Below, in pieces: positions 22,862 through 32,968 of a stretch of 64,000 bases of DNA. The notes beneath the pieces are model-generated. The model was not told the DNA's origin and searched no databases. It saw only the letters and a program-made list of their open reading frames with translations. Origin of the DNA: Streptomyces sp. NBC_01255. Lineage in GTDB: Bacteria; Actinomycetota; Actinomycetes; Streptomycetales; Streptomycetaceae. The position numbers and the translations under genes are program-made. How positions within the stretch are numbered: the first letter of the stretch is position 1; every line of letters begins with the position of its first letter. Location of the stretch: assembly GCF_036226445.1 (NCBI RefSeq), contig NZ_CP108474.1, forward strand, positions 4,402,001 through 4,466,000. The letters run 5' to 3'.

Positions 22862-25735
22862 TCAGGTCGCCGCGCGCCGGGCCACGGCGCCGCGCGAGCG
22901 GGTCACCAGGGCGGCGAGGAGCGCGGCGCCGAGCGGTACGGCGACGAGGAGGCCGGCCAGCGTCTCCCAGGGGATGACGATCGGCACGTACGGCGGGCCC
23001 GACATGCCGTTGTCCCAGCCCTGAGCGATGGCCTGCTCGTAGAAGTTGGTCGCCTCGCGTCCCTCGGTGAGCCGGAGCCCGATCGCGGGCAGGACGCCGG
23101 CTGCCGATCCGAGGACCACGCCCATCGCCGCGACGACTCCGCACTGGAAGCCGCTGAGCGTACGGCGGACCCGGGGCGGGGCGCCCACGGCGGCGAGCGT
23201 CTTCAGGTCGGCCTCGGCGTCGGCCTGGGCGAGCCCGGTGGCGATACCGGCGGCGCCGATGGTGACGAGGCCGGCGAAGACGGCCAGCGCGATCACGAAG
23301 AGGCTGTCCTCGTTGACGAAGCCCTCCTCGACGTGCAGATCGGCGTTGCTGCCGAGCTTGGCGAGCTCGCCGTCGAGCTTCTGGCGCGCCTCGGTGTCCG
23401 GCATCCGCTCGGTGCTGAAGTACGCACCGGCCGGCAGGGTGGAGAGTCCGGCGGCCTTCGCGGTGGCCGGGGTCATCAGCAACTGGACGCCGTAGGACTT
23501 CTGCCCCTTGGGCACCAGGTAGGCGGGGATGGAGCTGACCTTCCCCGGCGCGGGCAGGCCCTTCTCGGAGGCCCGGTCGGCGGCGGGGATGTCGGTGACC
23601 TGCTTGATCCCGACGGTGCCGTTCTTGTCGATCTCGCCCCGGGAGAAGCTGACGATCTTTCCTTCGGCGAGGGCCTTCACGGCGCCCGGGTCGTCGACGC
23701 CGAGAACCTGGAGGACCTTCGCGTCACCGACGAGCAGACCGCCGTCGACGGACATCCAGCCGCCGCGGGAGGACTGGTCGCACCGCCAGTCCTCGGTGAT
23801 CAGCTTCCGCCGCTGTTCCGGGGTGTACTTCTCGCTGGGGTCGACGCCGCCGGGCAGTGAGGTGGCGTACAGCGGGCACTCGTGCGCCTTGGGAAGCACG
23901 ACCTCGTAGCGGCCGCAGCCCGCGCCGCCGCCGCCCCAAGGGGAACAGCCGGGCTTGCCGACCGAGACGCGCTCGACGTCGGCGCGGACGTCGACGGGGA
24001 GGTAGCGCTGGATCGCCTCGCGGACCGCGGGGACGTCCCGGCCGCCCTCCTCCAGGACGAAGGCGGAGACCGCGCCGTGCGGCAGCCGGGCCTCGTACGC
24101 GGCCCTCTGCTGCGCCTCGCTGCTGGCCATGAACGTGGAGACGGCAACCGTGCCCGCGACGGCGGCGAGGACGGCGGCGACAGCGGGTGCCGTACGCCCC
24201 CGGTTCCGGACGGCGTCCCGCAGCGCGAGCCGCGGGGAGAGCGGCAGCCAGCGCCCGGTGCGGCCGAAGAGCCCCACCAGGGCCGGGGTCATGGCGACGA
24301 CGCCCAGCTCGGCGATGGCGGAGCCGCCGCCCACGATGACGACCGACTCGGTGGCGAGCGAGCCGAAGAGCGCGATCGCGCCGCCCAGCAGGATGGCCGC
24401 GAGGCCGATCAGGGGCAGGACACGGCTGCTGCGGCGGACGCCGCGCCGGCCCGTGAGCGAGGCGAGGACGGTCTGCCGGGAGGCAGTGATCGCCGGGACG
24501 ATGGCGGCGAGCAGACCGGTCAGGACGGCGAGCAGCGCGATGCCGAGCAGTTCGAGCGGCCGGATGTCGAAGGCGCCGAACCGCTGGTTCATCATGTCCT
24601 CGAGAACCGGCTGCAGTGCCAGCGTGAGGATCACGGCGAGGACCGTGCCGACGACGGCCGCGGCGACGCCGATCACGAGACCACCGCTCAGCACGATGGC
24701 CCGGATGTGGCTGCGGGCACCGCCGTTGGCCCCGACCAGACCGAGCTGCCGGCGCGAGCGGCGGGCGCCGACCGCGAAGGCGGGTCCGGCCAGGAGGCAG
24801 ATCTCCAGCATCGCCAGGCCGACGACGGTGGCGACGGCGGCGAGCGCGGCGGCGTCGGCCGCCGGGCTGGAGTCGAAGCTGCCCCAGCCCTCCTTCTGGA
24901 AGAGCGGCACCTCGGACTCGGCGGGCGGGTCGATCATGACGGCACGCGAAGTGACGACCACGCCCTTGGTGTTGATCTGCTGGACCGTGTTCCACGTGAA
25001 ACCACCGGACTTCTTCACCAGATACGAGGTGGAGGTGTCGGGGGTGGGCATGCCGGACTTCTCGACAGCCTTCGCGTACGGGACGAGGAAGGCACCCGGC
25101 AGCGCGTTGACCTGGGAGACGGCGAGCGCGTCGGGAACTTCGTAGGAGCCGACGATCCGATACGTACGGTCGAAGTTGCGGGCGGAAAGGGTCGAGCCGA
25201 CCGACAGACCGCTGACCTCCAGGAAGTGCGAGGTCGCCATGACCTCGTCGTTCTTCTCCGGGAAACGCCCCGAGAGGAGGGTCATGATGCCGCGGGTGAT
25301 CGGGTCGGACGCCTTCAGCTCACGCACCTCGGCGGAGAGCAGACCGTGGGACGTCGTCAGCTTGGCACTGCCGGAGCGGTCCGTGACGACCGTGGAACCC
25401 GCCGGGATCGCCTTGGTGACGTCGGTGGGGCCGTTCGGCCACGGCTGGTCCTTGTAGTCCTTGACCGGCGTGTGCATCTCGCCCGGCGGGTCCTGAAGGA
25501 TCGGAACGCCCTCGGCGTGGGCGTCCCGGAATATCGCGTCCGCCGTGCCCATCGACCTGTCCGCCCGTTCCGTGGGGGAGAGTTCGGAGCTGCGGTAGGT
25601 CAGATCGAGGGCACTGACACCCAGGATCGGCAGGGCGATCATCGCCAGGACGAGGGCGCTGCGGCCCTTGGAGCGCCAGGCGTCGCGGCGGGCGATGCGG
25701 ATCGCGGCCCGCCAGGAGTGGAACCAGGTCTTCAC
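22862..25735 (-). CDS. ABC transporter permease, FtsX-like (two FtsX domains)
   Basis: A 957-aa membrane protein. A first helix near residue 30 (ALVLAMIALPILGVSAL) is followed by a large extracytoplasmic domain and a cluster of helices ending in the FtsX domain near residues 290-450. A second extracytoplasmic domain then precedes a C-terminal FtsX domain (FVIALAVFAGLVTIGAAGIATGLAQADAEADLKTLAAVGAPPRVRRTLS). This MacB/LolC-like plan is typical of exporters of peptides or lipids or of regulators of envelope enzymes. The GTG start shares GTGA with the ATPase stop. A near-parS 14-mer lies inside at 24989. Confidence 0.9.
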   Translation of the reverse strand: MKTWFHSWRAAIRIARRDAWRSKGRSALVLAMIALPILGVSALDLTYRSSELSPTERADRSMGTADAIFRDAHAEGVPILQDPPGEMHTPVKDYKDQPWPNGPTDVTKAIPAGSTVVTDRSGSAKLTTSHGLLSAEVRELKASDPITRGIMTLLSGRFPEKNDEVMATSHFLEVSGLSVGSTLSARNFDRTYRIVGSYEVPDALAVSQVNALPGAFLVPYAKAVEKSGMPTPDTSTSYLVKKSGGFTWNTVQQINTKGVVVTSRAVMIDPPAESEVPLFQKEGWGSFDSSPAADAAALAAVATVVGLAMLEICLLAGPAFAVGARRSRRQLGLVGANGGARSHIRAIVLSGGLVIGVAAAVVGTVLAVILTLALQPVLEDMMNQRFGAFDIRPLELLGIALLAVLTGLLAAIVPAITASRQTVLASLTGRRGVRRSSRVLPLIGLAAILLGGAIALFGSLATESVVIVGGGSAIAELGVVAMTPALVGLFGRTGRWLPLSPRLALRDAVRNRGRTAPAVAAVLAAVAGTVAVSTFMASSEAQQRAAYEARLPHGAVSAFVLEEGGRDVPAVREAIQRYLPVDVRADVERVSVGKPGCSPWGGGGAGCGRYEVVLPKAHECPLYATSLPGGVDPSEKYTPEQRRKLITEDWRCDQSSRGGWMSVDGGLLVGDAKVLQVLGVDDPGAVKALAEGKIVSFSRGEIDKNGTVGIKQVTDIPAADRASEKGLPAPGKVSSIPAYLVPKGQKSYGVQLLMTPATAKAAGLSTLPAGAYFSTERMPDTEARQKLDGELAKLGSNADLHVEEGFVNEDSLFVIALAVFAGLVTIGAAGIATGLAQADAEADLKTLAAVGAPPRVRRTLSGFQCGVVAAMGVVLGSAAGVLPAIGLRLTEGREATNFYEQAIAQGWDNGMSGPPYVPIVIPWETLAGLLVAVPLGAALLAALVTRSRGAVARRAAT

Positions 25736-26466
25736 GCCTCCGCCACCTGGCCCGAGAGGAGGGAGTCGGCCTCGCTGCGTACGGTCTGGTCGACGATCGC
25801 GCCGTCCCGCAGGAACACGACCCGGTCGGCCCAGGCGGCGAACCGCGGCTCGTGGGTGACCAGGACGCCGGCGGCGCCCGCGTCGCAGCGGGAGCGGAGC
25901 AGGGCGAGCACGGACTCGCCGGTCTCGGAGTCGAGGGCGCCGGTCGGCTCGTCGGCGAGGACGAGGCGGCGGTCGCCGACGAGGGCGCGGGCGATCGCCA
26001 CGCGCTGCTGCTGGCCGCCGGACATCTCGTCGGGGAAGCGGTCGGCGAGGTGGCCGAGCCCCATCTCCTCCAGGGCCGCCAGGGCCTCGACGCGGGCCTT
26101 GCGGGCCGAGGTGCCGTCGAGCTCGCGGGGCAGGGCGACGTTCTCGGCGGCGGTGAGCGCCGGGATGAGGTTGTAGTCCTGGAAGACGTACCCGATGCTG
26201 CGGCGGCGCAGGGCGGCGAGCTCCTTGACGCTCGCGGTGGTGATGTCGGTGTCCTCGACGATCACATGACCGGAGGTCGGGGTGTCCAGGCCGCCCGCGA
26301 TGGTGAGGAGCGTGGACTTGCCGGAGCCGGACGGGCCCATGACGGCGACGAGTTCGCCGGGATACACGGCGAGGTCGATACCGCGCAGGGCGTGCACCTC
26401 GGTGGCGCCCGAGCCGTGGACACGGGTCAGGTTCTGGAGCTGCAGCACGGGCTGCTGTGTGGACAT
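25732..26466 (-). CDS. ABC transporter ATP-binding protein (MacB/LolD type)
   Basis: A 244-aa ATPase partner of the FtsX-like permease. Walker A is GPSGSGKST, the Q-loop is in YVFQDYNLIPALTAAENV, the signature is MSGGQQQRVAIARAL, and Walker B is LVLADEPTGALDSETG. The H-loop lies in VLVTHEPRFAAW. The ATG at 26466 begins MSTQQPVLQLQNLTRV. It lies 98 nt downstream of the PadR gene on the same strand, and so probably in one PadR-controlled unit with the permease. Confidence 0.94.
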   Translation of the reverse strand: MSTQQPVLQLQNLTRVHGSGATEVHALRGIDLAVYPGELVAVMGPSGSGKSTLLTIAGGLDTPTSGHVIVEDTDITTASVKELAALRRRSIGYVFQDYNLIPALTAAENVALPRELDGTSARKARVEALAALEEMGLGHLADRFPDEMSGGQQQRVAIARALVGDRRLVLADEPTGALDSETGESVLALLRSRCDAGAAGVLVTHEPRFAAWADRVVFLRDGAIVDQTVRSEADSLLSGQVAEA

Positions 26467-26564
26467 GGAGGGGTCCCCCTTGGACGTACGCGGCGTTCGG
26501 CCGGTACGGAGCGAGCGGTGGAAGGTGGTGCGACAGCGGTACGGGGTGGGGTGCGACCGTGCGG

Positions 26565-27253
<689 letters not shown>

Positions 27254-27254
<1 letters not shown>

Positions 27255-27275
27255 ACTCAGTATGTATACCGAGTA
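27254..27275. promoter_or_regulatory. PadR operator-like palindrome over the padR start
   Basis: 22 nt with arms TACTC-GTAT and ATAC-GAGTA; 18 of 22 positions obey the inverted symmetry. The form ATAC...GTAT is typical of PadR-family operators (family knowledge). It begins at the A of the padR ATG, so binding would block transcription of the regulator and its ABC genes. Confidence 0.7.
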
Positions 27276-27349
27276 TGCCGTGGTCGACAACCGTCCTGAG
27301 ACGGAAGGCGCGAGTCCGACTCAAGGGGGACCCCGGCGGTCAGAGCGGC

Positions 27350-28159
27350 TCAGCGGCGGCGCATACGGAGCCCCAGGAAACCGATCCCGAGCCCCATCAG
27401 AGCCAGCCCCACACCCAGGGTGAGGACGGGAATCCGCTGGTCGACGAGGGTGGGCGCGGCATCGGCCGCCATCCCGGGCGCGGCGGCGGGCCGGGTCGCG
27501 GGCGCCACCTCGGTCAGCACCTCGTCCTCCTCGCGTACCGCCTCGACGTCCTCCTCGGCGGCCTCGTACGGGTCGGAGTCTGTTGCCGTCCTGGTACGAG
27601 CGGGGTCGGGCGACGGAGAGTCGGCGCTCGGCGGGACGGCGGGCGGCGTCTCGGAACGGCCGGGGCGCGGGTGCCCCTCTCCGGCCGGTCGGCCCGCCAG
27701 GGAGGCGGAGCCGCTGGGGGCGGGGGCGTCAGTGGGCGTGGAGCTCGGCGCGACGGGAGAGGAGGGGGCGGCGATGGAGGGCGAGGGCGACGCGGTGCCG
27801 GTCGGCGCGGGCGCCGGCGGGACGGGTGTGCCGGGGCTGCCGGTGCGCCCGGGGGACGCGGACCCGGACGCGGACCCGGTTCCGGTTCCCGTCCCGGGGA
27901 CAGGGGAAGAGGGCGGCGGGATGCCGGGGGACGTCGCCGAGGAGGGTGTCGTCCCCGTGGCGGGCGGCACGGGCGGTCTGGAGGGCCCGGTCGCGGTGGG
28001 CGGCGCGGGGGGCGTGGTCGGCGCGGCCACCCGCGTACCGCCGAGGGCCTCCGCTCCGTACGCGAGGGGCGCGGCACACAGGGCGAACGCGCAGGCGAAC
28101 GTGCAGGCGAGCGCGGGGCCGAGGGCCCGCGCCCGTGCCCTGCGGAGTGCTGGAGTCAC
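27350..28159 (-). CDS. Secreted Pro/Ser/Thr-rich protein with C-terminal membrane anchor
   Basis: About 269 aa from the GTG at 28159, which follows GGGAGGGGG. A signal peptide (ARALGPALACTFACAFALCAAPLAYGAEA) is followed by about 150 residues of Pro/Ser/Thr/Gly disorder. An acidic stretch (EEDVEAVREEDEVLTEVAP) follows, then a final membrane helix (IPVLTLGVGLALMGLGIGFLGL) and a basic RMRRR end. No LPXTG sortase motif is present. It is probably a cell-surface stalk protein. It lies beside the PASTA kinase; whether it is a substrate is not known. The longer frame upstream is in the kinase terminator region. Confidence 0.75.
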   Translation of the reverse strand: MTPALRRARARALGPALACTFACAFALCAAPLAYGAEALGGTRVAAPTTPPAPPTATGPSRPPVPPATGTTPSSATSPGIPPPSSPVPGTGTGTGSASGSASPGRTGSPGTPVPPAPAPTGTASPSPSIAAPSSPVAPSSTPTDAPAPSGSASLAGRPAGEGHPRPGRSETPPAVPPSADSPSPDPARTRTATDSDPYEAAEEDVEAVREEDEVLTEVAPATRPAAAPGMAADAAPTLVDQRIPVLTLGVGLALMGLGIGFLGLRMRRR

Positions 28160-28254
28160 CGGGTGACCCCCTCCCGTACCGAGCCGCCAAGGTGTCGACT
28201 CAGCGTCACATGCCGGGACACTTCCGGCATCCGGGACGAGGGCGGTGGACCTCA

Positions 28255-28291
28255 AAGGAGGAAAAGGGGACGGCCGTTCCCACCGGCCGTC
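28255..28291 (-). terminator. Intrinsic terminator of the PASTA kinase gene
   Basis: An 8-bp stem GACGGCCG / CGGCCGTC with a 7-nt loop, followed on the minus strand by CCCCTTTTCCTCCTTTGA. It starts 5 nt after the kinase stop at 28296. Confidence 0.75.
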
Positions 28292-28295
28292 TCTC

Positions 28296-29960
28296 CTACT
28301 GCGGCGGATTGCCCGTCGAGATCTTGAGGGTGAACTCGGCGTCGTCGGCCGTGATGTCCTCACCGGCCGGCGGGTACTGCTCCAGGACCGTGCCCTCGCC
28401 GTACGTCGACTCGTCCACGGGGGTCTGGGTCATGATCTTCCACCCGGCCGCCCGGGCGCAGTCCTTCACCGACTGGATGTTCTTGTACGTGAAGTTGGGG
28501 ACCTCGAACTTTGCGGGGTCGTCGCTCGACTCCGAAGGCTGGGTGCACTTCTTCACGTCGATGGTCTTGGTCAGGTCGGGACCCTTGTGGCCGGGGGCCG
28601 CCGTCTGGGTCTGCTCCGTGCCGCCGGTGGTGCCGCCCGTGCCGCCGGCCTCCTTGCCCGGGTCGTCCTTCTGGCTGAGCACCACGATCAGGCCGCCGAC
28701 CGCGAGGAGGACGGCGACGACGGCGCCCACGAGCACCGGGGTGTTCCGGCGGGAGCCGCCGCCCGTCGCCATGGGAGCGGGCGCGGGGGCCGGCGTGTGC
28801 ATCGGGCCCGTGGCGTACGGCGAGGGGGCCGGCGCGGTCTGGTAGACCGGCGCGGGCGTCGGGGCCTGCTGCGGGTAGCCGTACGACGGGCCGGGCGCGG
28901 GCGTCGCGGGGCCGTACGGTCCGGGCTGCGGCGTCGGCGGCAGGTAGGGCTGCTGTACGCCGTGCGGGCCGGGCTGCGGCTGCGGCGGCGGGGTCTGGCC
29001 GACCGGCGGGAAGACCGCCGAGCCGACGCCCGAGCCGCTGCTGACCGGACCGCCCTGGACGATCATCGGGGCGCCGGTCTGACCGGCCGCGAGCACCCGC
29101 AGGCACTCGTCGCGCATGGCCGCGGCGCTCGGGAACCGCTCGTTCGGGTTCTTCCGCAGCGCCCGGGCGACGAGCGCGTCCATCGCCGGCGTCACCGCGC
29201 GGTTGACGGAGGACGGGGCGACCGGCTCCTCCTGTACGTGCGCATACGCGATGGCGAGCGGCGAGTCGGCGTCGAAGGGGAGACGGCCCGTCAGCAGCTG
29301 GAAGAGCATGATGCCGACCGAATAGAGGTCGGAGCGGGCGTCCACCGCGCGGCCGAGGGCCTGCTCGGGGGAGAGGTACTGAGGAGTGCCGACGACCATG
29401 CCGGTCTGCGTCATCGACGTGACGCCGGACTGCATCGCCCGGGCGATGCCGAAGTCCATGACCTTGACCACGCCGCGCTTGGTCGTCATCACGTTGCCCG
29501 GCTTGATGTCCCGGTGGACCAGGCCCATCTCGTGGCTGACCTCCAGGGCGGCCAGCACGTCGGCCGTGACCTTGAGCGCCTTGTCGGCGGGCATCGCGCC
29601 GTACTGCCGCACGTCCGAGGCGAGGACCGAGCCGAGAGGCTGCCCCTCCACGTACTCCATGACGATGTACGGCATGACGGCGCCGTCGAGGGTGTCCTCG
29701 CCGGTGTCGAAGACCGAGACGATGTTCGTGTGCGACAGCTTCGCGACGGCCTGCGCCTCGCGCCGGAACCGCTCGCGGAACGACGCCTCGCGGCCGAGTT
29801 CCGTGTGCAGCGTCTTGATCGCGACCTGCCGGTCGAGGGCGCTGTCATAGGCCAGGTACACCGACGCCATGCCGCCCTCGCCGAGGAGATCGCGCAGCTG
29901 GTACCGGCCGCCCGCTACCGAACCGCCCGCATAGCGGCCCTGTGCGCCGTCCTGGCTCAT
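28296..29960 (-). CDS. PASTA-domain serine/threonine protein kinase (PknB-like)
   Basis: A 554-aa transmembrane kinase. The kinase domain is at residues 18-275, with the Gly loop LGEGGMASVY, VAIKTL Lys, HRDIKPGNV, DFGIAR and GTPQYLSPEQ. A Pro/Gln/Tyr-rich juxtamembrane linker follows at about 310-400. The membrane helix is VLVGAVVAVLLAVGGLIVVL (about 408-428). Outside the cell is one PASTA domain (about 485-552, VPNFTYKNIQSVKDCARAAGWKI), which in PknB binds muropeptides. It diverges from a second kinase across a 277-bp gap. Confidence 0.95.
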   Translation of the reverse strand: MSQDGAQGRYAGGSVAGGRYQLRDLLGEGGMASVYLAYDSALDRQVAIKTLHTELGREASFRERFRREAQAVAKLSHTNIVSVFDTGEDTLDGAVMPYIVMEYVEGQPLGSVLASDVRQYGAMPADKALKVTADVLAALEVSHEMGLVHRDIKPGNVMTTKRGVVKVMDFGIARAMQSGVTSMTQTGMVVGTPQYLSPEQALGRAVDARSDLYSVGIMLFQLLTGRLPFDADSPLAIAYAHVQEEPVAPSSVNRAVTPAMDALVARALRKNPNERFPSAAAMRDECLRVLAAGQTGAPMIVQGGPVSSGSGVGSAVFPPVGQTPPPQPQPGPHGVQQPYLPPTPQPGPYGPATPAPGPSYGYPQQAPTPAPVYQTAPAPSPYATGPMHTPAPAPAPMATGGGSRRNTPVLVGAVVAVLLAVGGLIVVLSQKDDPGKEAGGTGGTTGGTEQTQTAAPGHKGPDLTKTIDVKKCTQPSESSDDPAKFEVPNFTYKNIQSVKDCARAAGWKIMTQTPVDESTYGEGTVLEQYPPAGEDITADDAEFTLKISTGNPPQ

Positions 29961-30237
29961 CTGTGCTTCCCCCTACGCGCGCGTGGCGGCGTCGAATTCC
30001 GGAATTTCCTGGCCAAGTCTGCCCCAGGGCACCGACACGTCAAGCCGCGTGCCCGTTCCGTGACCCTCCGCACAGGGCGTGTCCTCGAAGCGTTCCCGAA
30101 GTGTCCGCGGAAACCCGTCGAATTTGCACAGGTGTACGTGGACGAGGTTGGATGGCCGGTCAACCGCGGACCGTGATGTCGTACGGAGCCTGTAGCGTGA
30201 CGACTGGACACGGCACGACAGACGACGGCGAGGACTG
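29961..30237. other. Divergent promoter region of the two kinases
   Basis: 277 bp with no convincing gene. It should hold both kinase promoters. No clear -35/-10 pair or palindrome could be assigned by eye. Confidence 0.5.
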
Positions 30238-31878
30238 ATGGCACCCGAATCCGGAACAGGTGGCGGTGTGCCGTCCTCGGACGCGGAATCGTGGGGCGTC
30301 GGTGGTGTCGTCGGCGACGGACGGTACCGGCTGACGCACCGCCTCGGCCGCGGCGGCATGGCCGAGGTCTTCGCCGCAGAGGACGTGCGCCTCGGGCGCA
30401 CGGTGGCGGTGAAGCTCCTCCGCGCCGATCTCGCCGAGGACCCCGTCTCGAAGGCACGCTTCACCCGTGAGGCGCAGTCGGTCGCGGGGCTCAACCACCA
30501 CGCCATCGTCGCCGTGTACGACTCCGGCGAGGACCTCGTGGGCGGCCGGCCCGTGCCGTACATCGTGATGGAGCTGGTCGAGGGCCGCACCATCCGTGAC
30601 CTGCTGATCAGCGCCGACGCGCCGGGGCCCGAGCAGGCGCTCATCATCGTCTCGGGTGTTCTCGAGGCGCTGGCCTACTCGCACCAGCACGGCATCGTGC
30701 ACCGCGACATCAAGCCGGCGAACGTCATCATCACGCACGGCGGCGCCGTGAAGGTCATGGACTTCGGCATCGCCCGCGCCCTGCACGGCGCGCAGTCGAC
30801 GATGACGCAGACCGGCATGGTCATGGGCACCCCGCAGTACCTCTCCCCCGAGCAGGCGCTCGGCAAGGCGGTCGACCACCGCTCCGACCTGTACGCGACG
30901 GGCTGCCTGCTCTACGAGCTGCTCGCGCTGCGGCCCCCCTTCACGGGTGAGACGCCGCTCTCCGTCGTGTACCAGCACGTGCAGGACGCGCCGGTCCCGC
31001 CGTCCGAGGTGACTCCCGGTGTGCCGCCGGAGCTCGACGGCCTGGTCATGCGTTCCCTCGCGAAGGACCCGGACGACCGGTTCCAGAGCGCGGAGGAGAT
31101 GCGCGGGCTCATCCAGTACGGCCTGCAGATGCTCCAGCAGCTGGGCGGCCACACCGGCGCGTGGAACACCGGTCCCGTCGACATGCACGACGGCGGGCAC
31201 ACGCCCGGCGGCGGCATGGCGGCGACGACCGCGATGGGTCACCCGATGCACGGGGAGACCGCGCAGGGCCGGATCCTTCCGCAGATGAACCCGGACGACG
31301 GGGGCGTCGGCGGGTACGGCGGCTACGACGGCGGCACCGGCGGCTACGGCCAGGACGGGGCGTACGGTTCGAACGGCGGCGGCCGGGGCGGCCGCGGCAA
31401 GCTGATCCTCTTCGTGGCGCTCGCGCTGGTCGCGGTCGTCGCGGGTGTCGTGTACGCCATCGACGCGGCGAGCAAGAAGGACGGCGAGACGGTGAAGCCG
31501 ATCCCGACGACCGTCAGCAACTCGCCGTCGACCGCCTCCGAGCAGCCCACCCCTTCGGAGGAGCCCTCCACCGAGGAGGAGCAGACGCGGGACCCGGACA
31601 CGTCGACCGGGGGCGGCGCCACGCAGCCGCCGTGGACGCAGCAGCCGCCGGTCACGCAGCCTCCGACCACGCAGCCGCCGACGACGGAGCCGACGCCGAC
31701 GGAGCCGACGACCACCGAGCCGACGACCACCGAGCCGACGCCGACGGAGACGACGACGGCGCCGCCGACGGACCCGACGGGCACCACGGATCCGCCGGTC
31801 GACCCGACCGGCGATCCCACCGACGACGGCGGCGACGGCGACACCCCGCCGACGGGCGGTTCCACCGCCACCGGCTGA
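30238..31878 (+). CDS. Serine/threonine protein kinase with Thr/Pro-rich extracellular tail
   Basis: A 546-aa transmembrane kinase. The domain at about residues 28-290 has LGRGGMAEVF, VAVKLL, HRDIKPANV, DFGIAR and GTPQYLSPEQ. A Gly/Tyr-rich linker is followed by a membrane helix at about 388-410 (LILFVALALVAVVAGVVYAI). The extracellular part has no PASTA domain but a tail of TEPTTTEPTPTE-type repeats, probably heavily glycosylated or phosphorylated. The kinase domains of the two neighbours are very similar, suggesting duplication with replacement of the sensor part. Confidence 0.94.
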   Translation: MAPESGTGGGVPSSDAESWGVGGVVGDGRYRLTHRLGRGGMAEVFAAEDVRLGRTVAVKLLRADLAEDPVSKARFTREAQSVAGLNHHAIVAVYDSGEDLVGGRPVPYIVMELVEGRTIRDLLISADAPGPEQALIIVSGVLEALAYSHQHGIVHRDIKPANVIITHGGAVKVMDFGIARALHGAQSTMTQTGMVMGTPQYLSPEQALGKAVDHRSDLYATGCLLYELLALRPPFTGETPLSVVYQHVQDAPVPPSEVTPGVPPELDGLVMRSLAKDPDDRFQSAEEMRGLIQYGLQMLQQLGGHTGAWNTGPVDMHDGGHTPGGGMAATTAMGHPMHGETAQGRILPQMNPDDGGVGGYGGYDGGTGGYGQDGAYGSNGGGRGGRGKLILFVALALVAVVAGVVYAIDAASKKDGETVKPIPTTVSNSPSTASEQPTPSEEPSTEEEQTRDPDTSTGGGATQPPWTQQPPVTQPPTTQPPTTEPTPTEPTTTEPTTTEPTPTETTTAPPTDPTGTTDPPVDPTGDPTDDGGDGDTPPTGGSTATG

Positions 31879-31936
31879 CCCGCCGGACGCGGCCTCCGTC
31901 CCGCCGGAAGCCGTTTCCGTCCCGCCTCCCGGCCGC

Positions 31937-32953
31937 TCAGCCGGCGAAGGCGTCACGCACGGCGTCGTACTCACGGGTCCACCAGACCGCCAGGGCCGAC
32001 ACCGCAGGAAACTGCGGGTCGGCCCTTCGGTCGTGCAGCTGGTAGCGCCAGCGCAGCGTCCAGAAGTCGTTGAGCCGCTCCCACCACACCCGGTGCGCCG
32101 CCGCGGCCAGCTCGGCACCGTCGGCGCCCGTCGCCCGCCGGTACGCCCGCGCGTACGCCCGCACCTTCTCCAGGGCCAGCTCGCCCCCGGGCCGTACGAA
32201 GAAGATGGCGGCCGCCCTGACCGCCTCCTCGGCCCGCGGCCGGACCCCGAGGCGGTCCCAGTCGACGATCGCGGCCGGCTCCGCGCCCCGGTAGAGCAGG
32301 TTCAGCGGGTGGAAGTCGCCGTGCACCCAGCCGGACGCGGCGGCCGGCGGCGGCCGGTGGTGGGCGTGCTGGGCGAGCAGCCGGCGGCGCTCCCGCAGCC
32401 GGTGCTCGGCGAGCGCGTCGAAACTGTCGTGGGGCCGGTGCGCGCGGGCGAGGCCGATCAGCTCCTCGATGGCACGGAAGGTGTCCTCGGGGCGGGCGCT
32501 CTCGTGGTCGTCCCCCGGCGGCGGGGACTCCATGACCCGCTCCAGACAGGTGTGGACGTGCCCCAGGAGCGCGCCGAGGCGGCGGGAGCCGCCGGTGGAG
32601 AGCTGGGTGCCGTCGCGGTGCCGGCCGTCGATCCACGGGTGCAGGGCGTAGCAGAGGCCGTCGATGACCGCGACCGTACGGCCCCGGCTGTCGGCGAGCG
32701 GCGGGGCCACCGGCAGGCCCAGGGCGTGCAGGCGCTGGGTGGCGCGGTGCTGCCGGGCGATGGTGACGCGGTCGGCGGTGGGGGCGTCCAGGTGCTGCTT
32801 GAGGAAGTAGGCGCCGCGCGTGGTGGAGAGGCGGTAGCCGCGGTTGAGCAGGCCCTGGGCCACGGGTTCGCAGGAGAGGGGCTCGCCCGCGGCCGCGTAG
32901 CGGCGAAGGAGGGCGCCGACGGGCGGAGCGAGGGTTGCAGATGAGCGCGGCAC
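31937..32953 (-). CDS. Phosphotransferase (APH/homoserine-kinase-like)
   Basis: A 338-aa member of the aminoglycoside-phosphotransferase/choline-kinase fold. The N-lobe has GAYFLKQHLDAP with the ATP Lys, and the hinge region LCYALHPWIDG. The catalytic loop is SGWVHGDFHPLNLLYRG and the metal-binding motif is AIVDWDRLGVRPRAEE. A small-molecule substrate is expected but cannot be named; a resistance role is not implied. It starts 15 nt after the PPOX stop, so both are probably one operon. Confidence 0.9.
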   Translation of the reverse strand: MPRSSATLAPPVGALLRRYAAAGEPLSCEPVAQGLLNRGYRLSTTRGAYFLKQHLDAPTADRVTIARQHRATQRLHALGLPVAPPLADSRGRTVAVIDGLCYALHPWIDGRHRDGTQLSTGGSRRLGALLGHVHTCLERVMESPPPGDDHESARPEDTFRAIEELIGLARAHRPHDSFDALAEHRLRERRRLLAQHAHHRPPPAAASGWVHGDFHPLNLLYRGAEPAAIVDWDRLGVRPRAEEAVRAAAIFFVRPGGELALEKVRAYARAYRRATGADGAELAAAAHRVWWERLNDFWTLRWRYQLHDRRADPQFPAVSALAVWWTREYDAVRDAFAG

Positions 32954-32968
32954 TCCCCAAATGTTAGA

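Noticed and set aside
27350..28159. Sortase-anchored surface protein
   Set aside because: No LPXTG-like motif before the last helix; a plain membrane anchor fits better.
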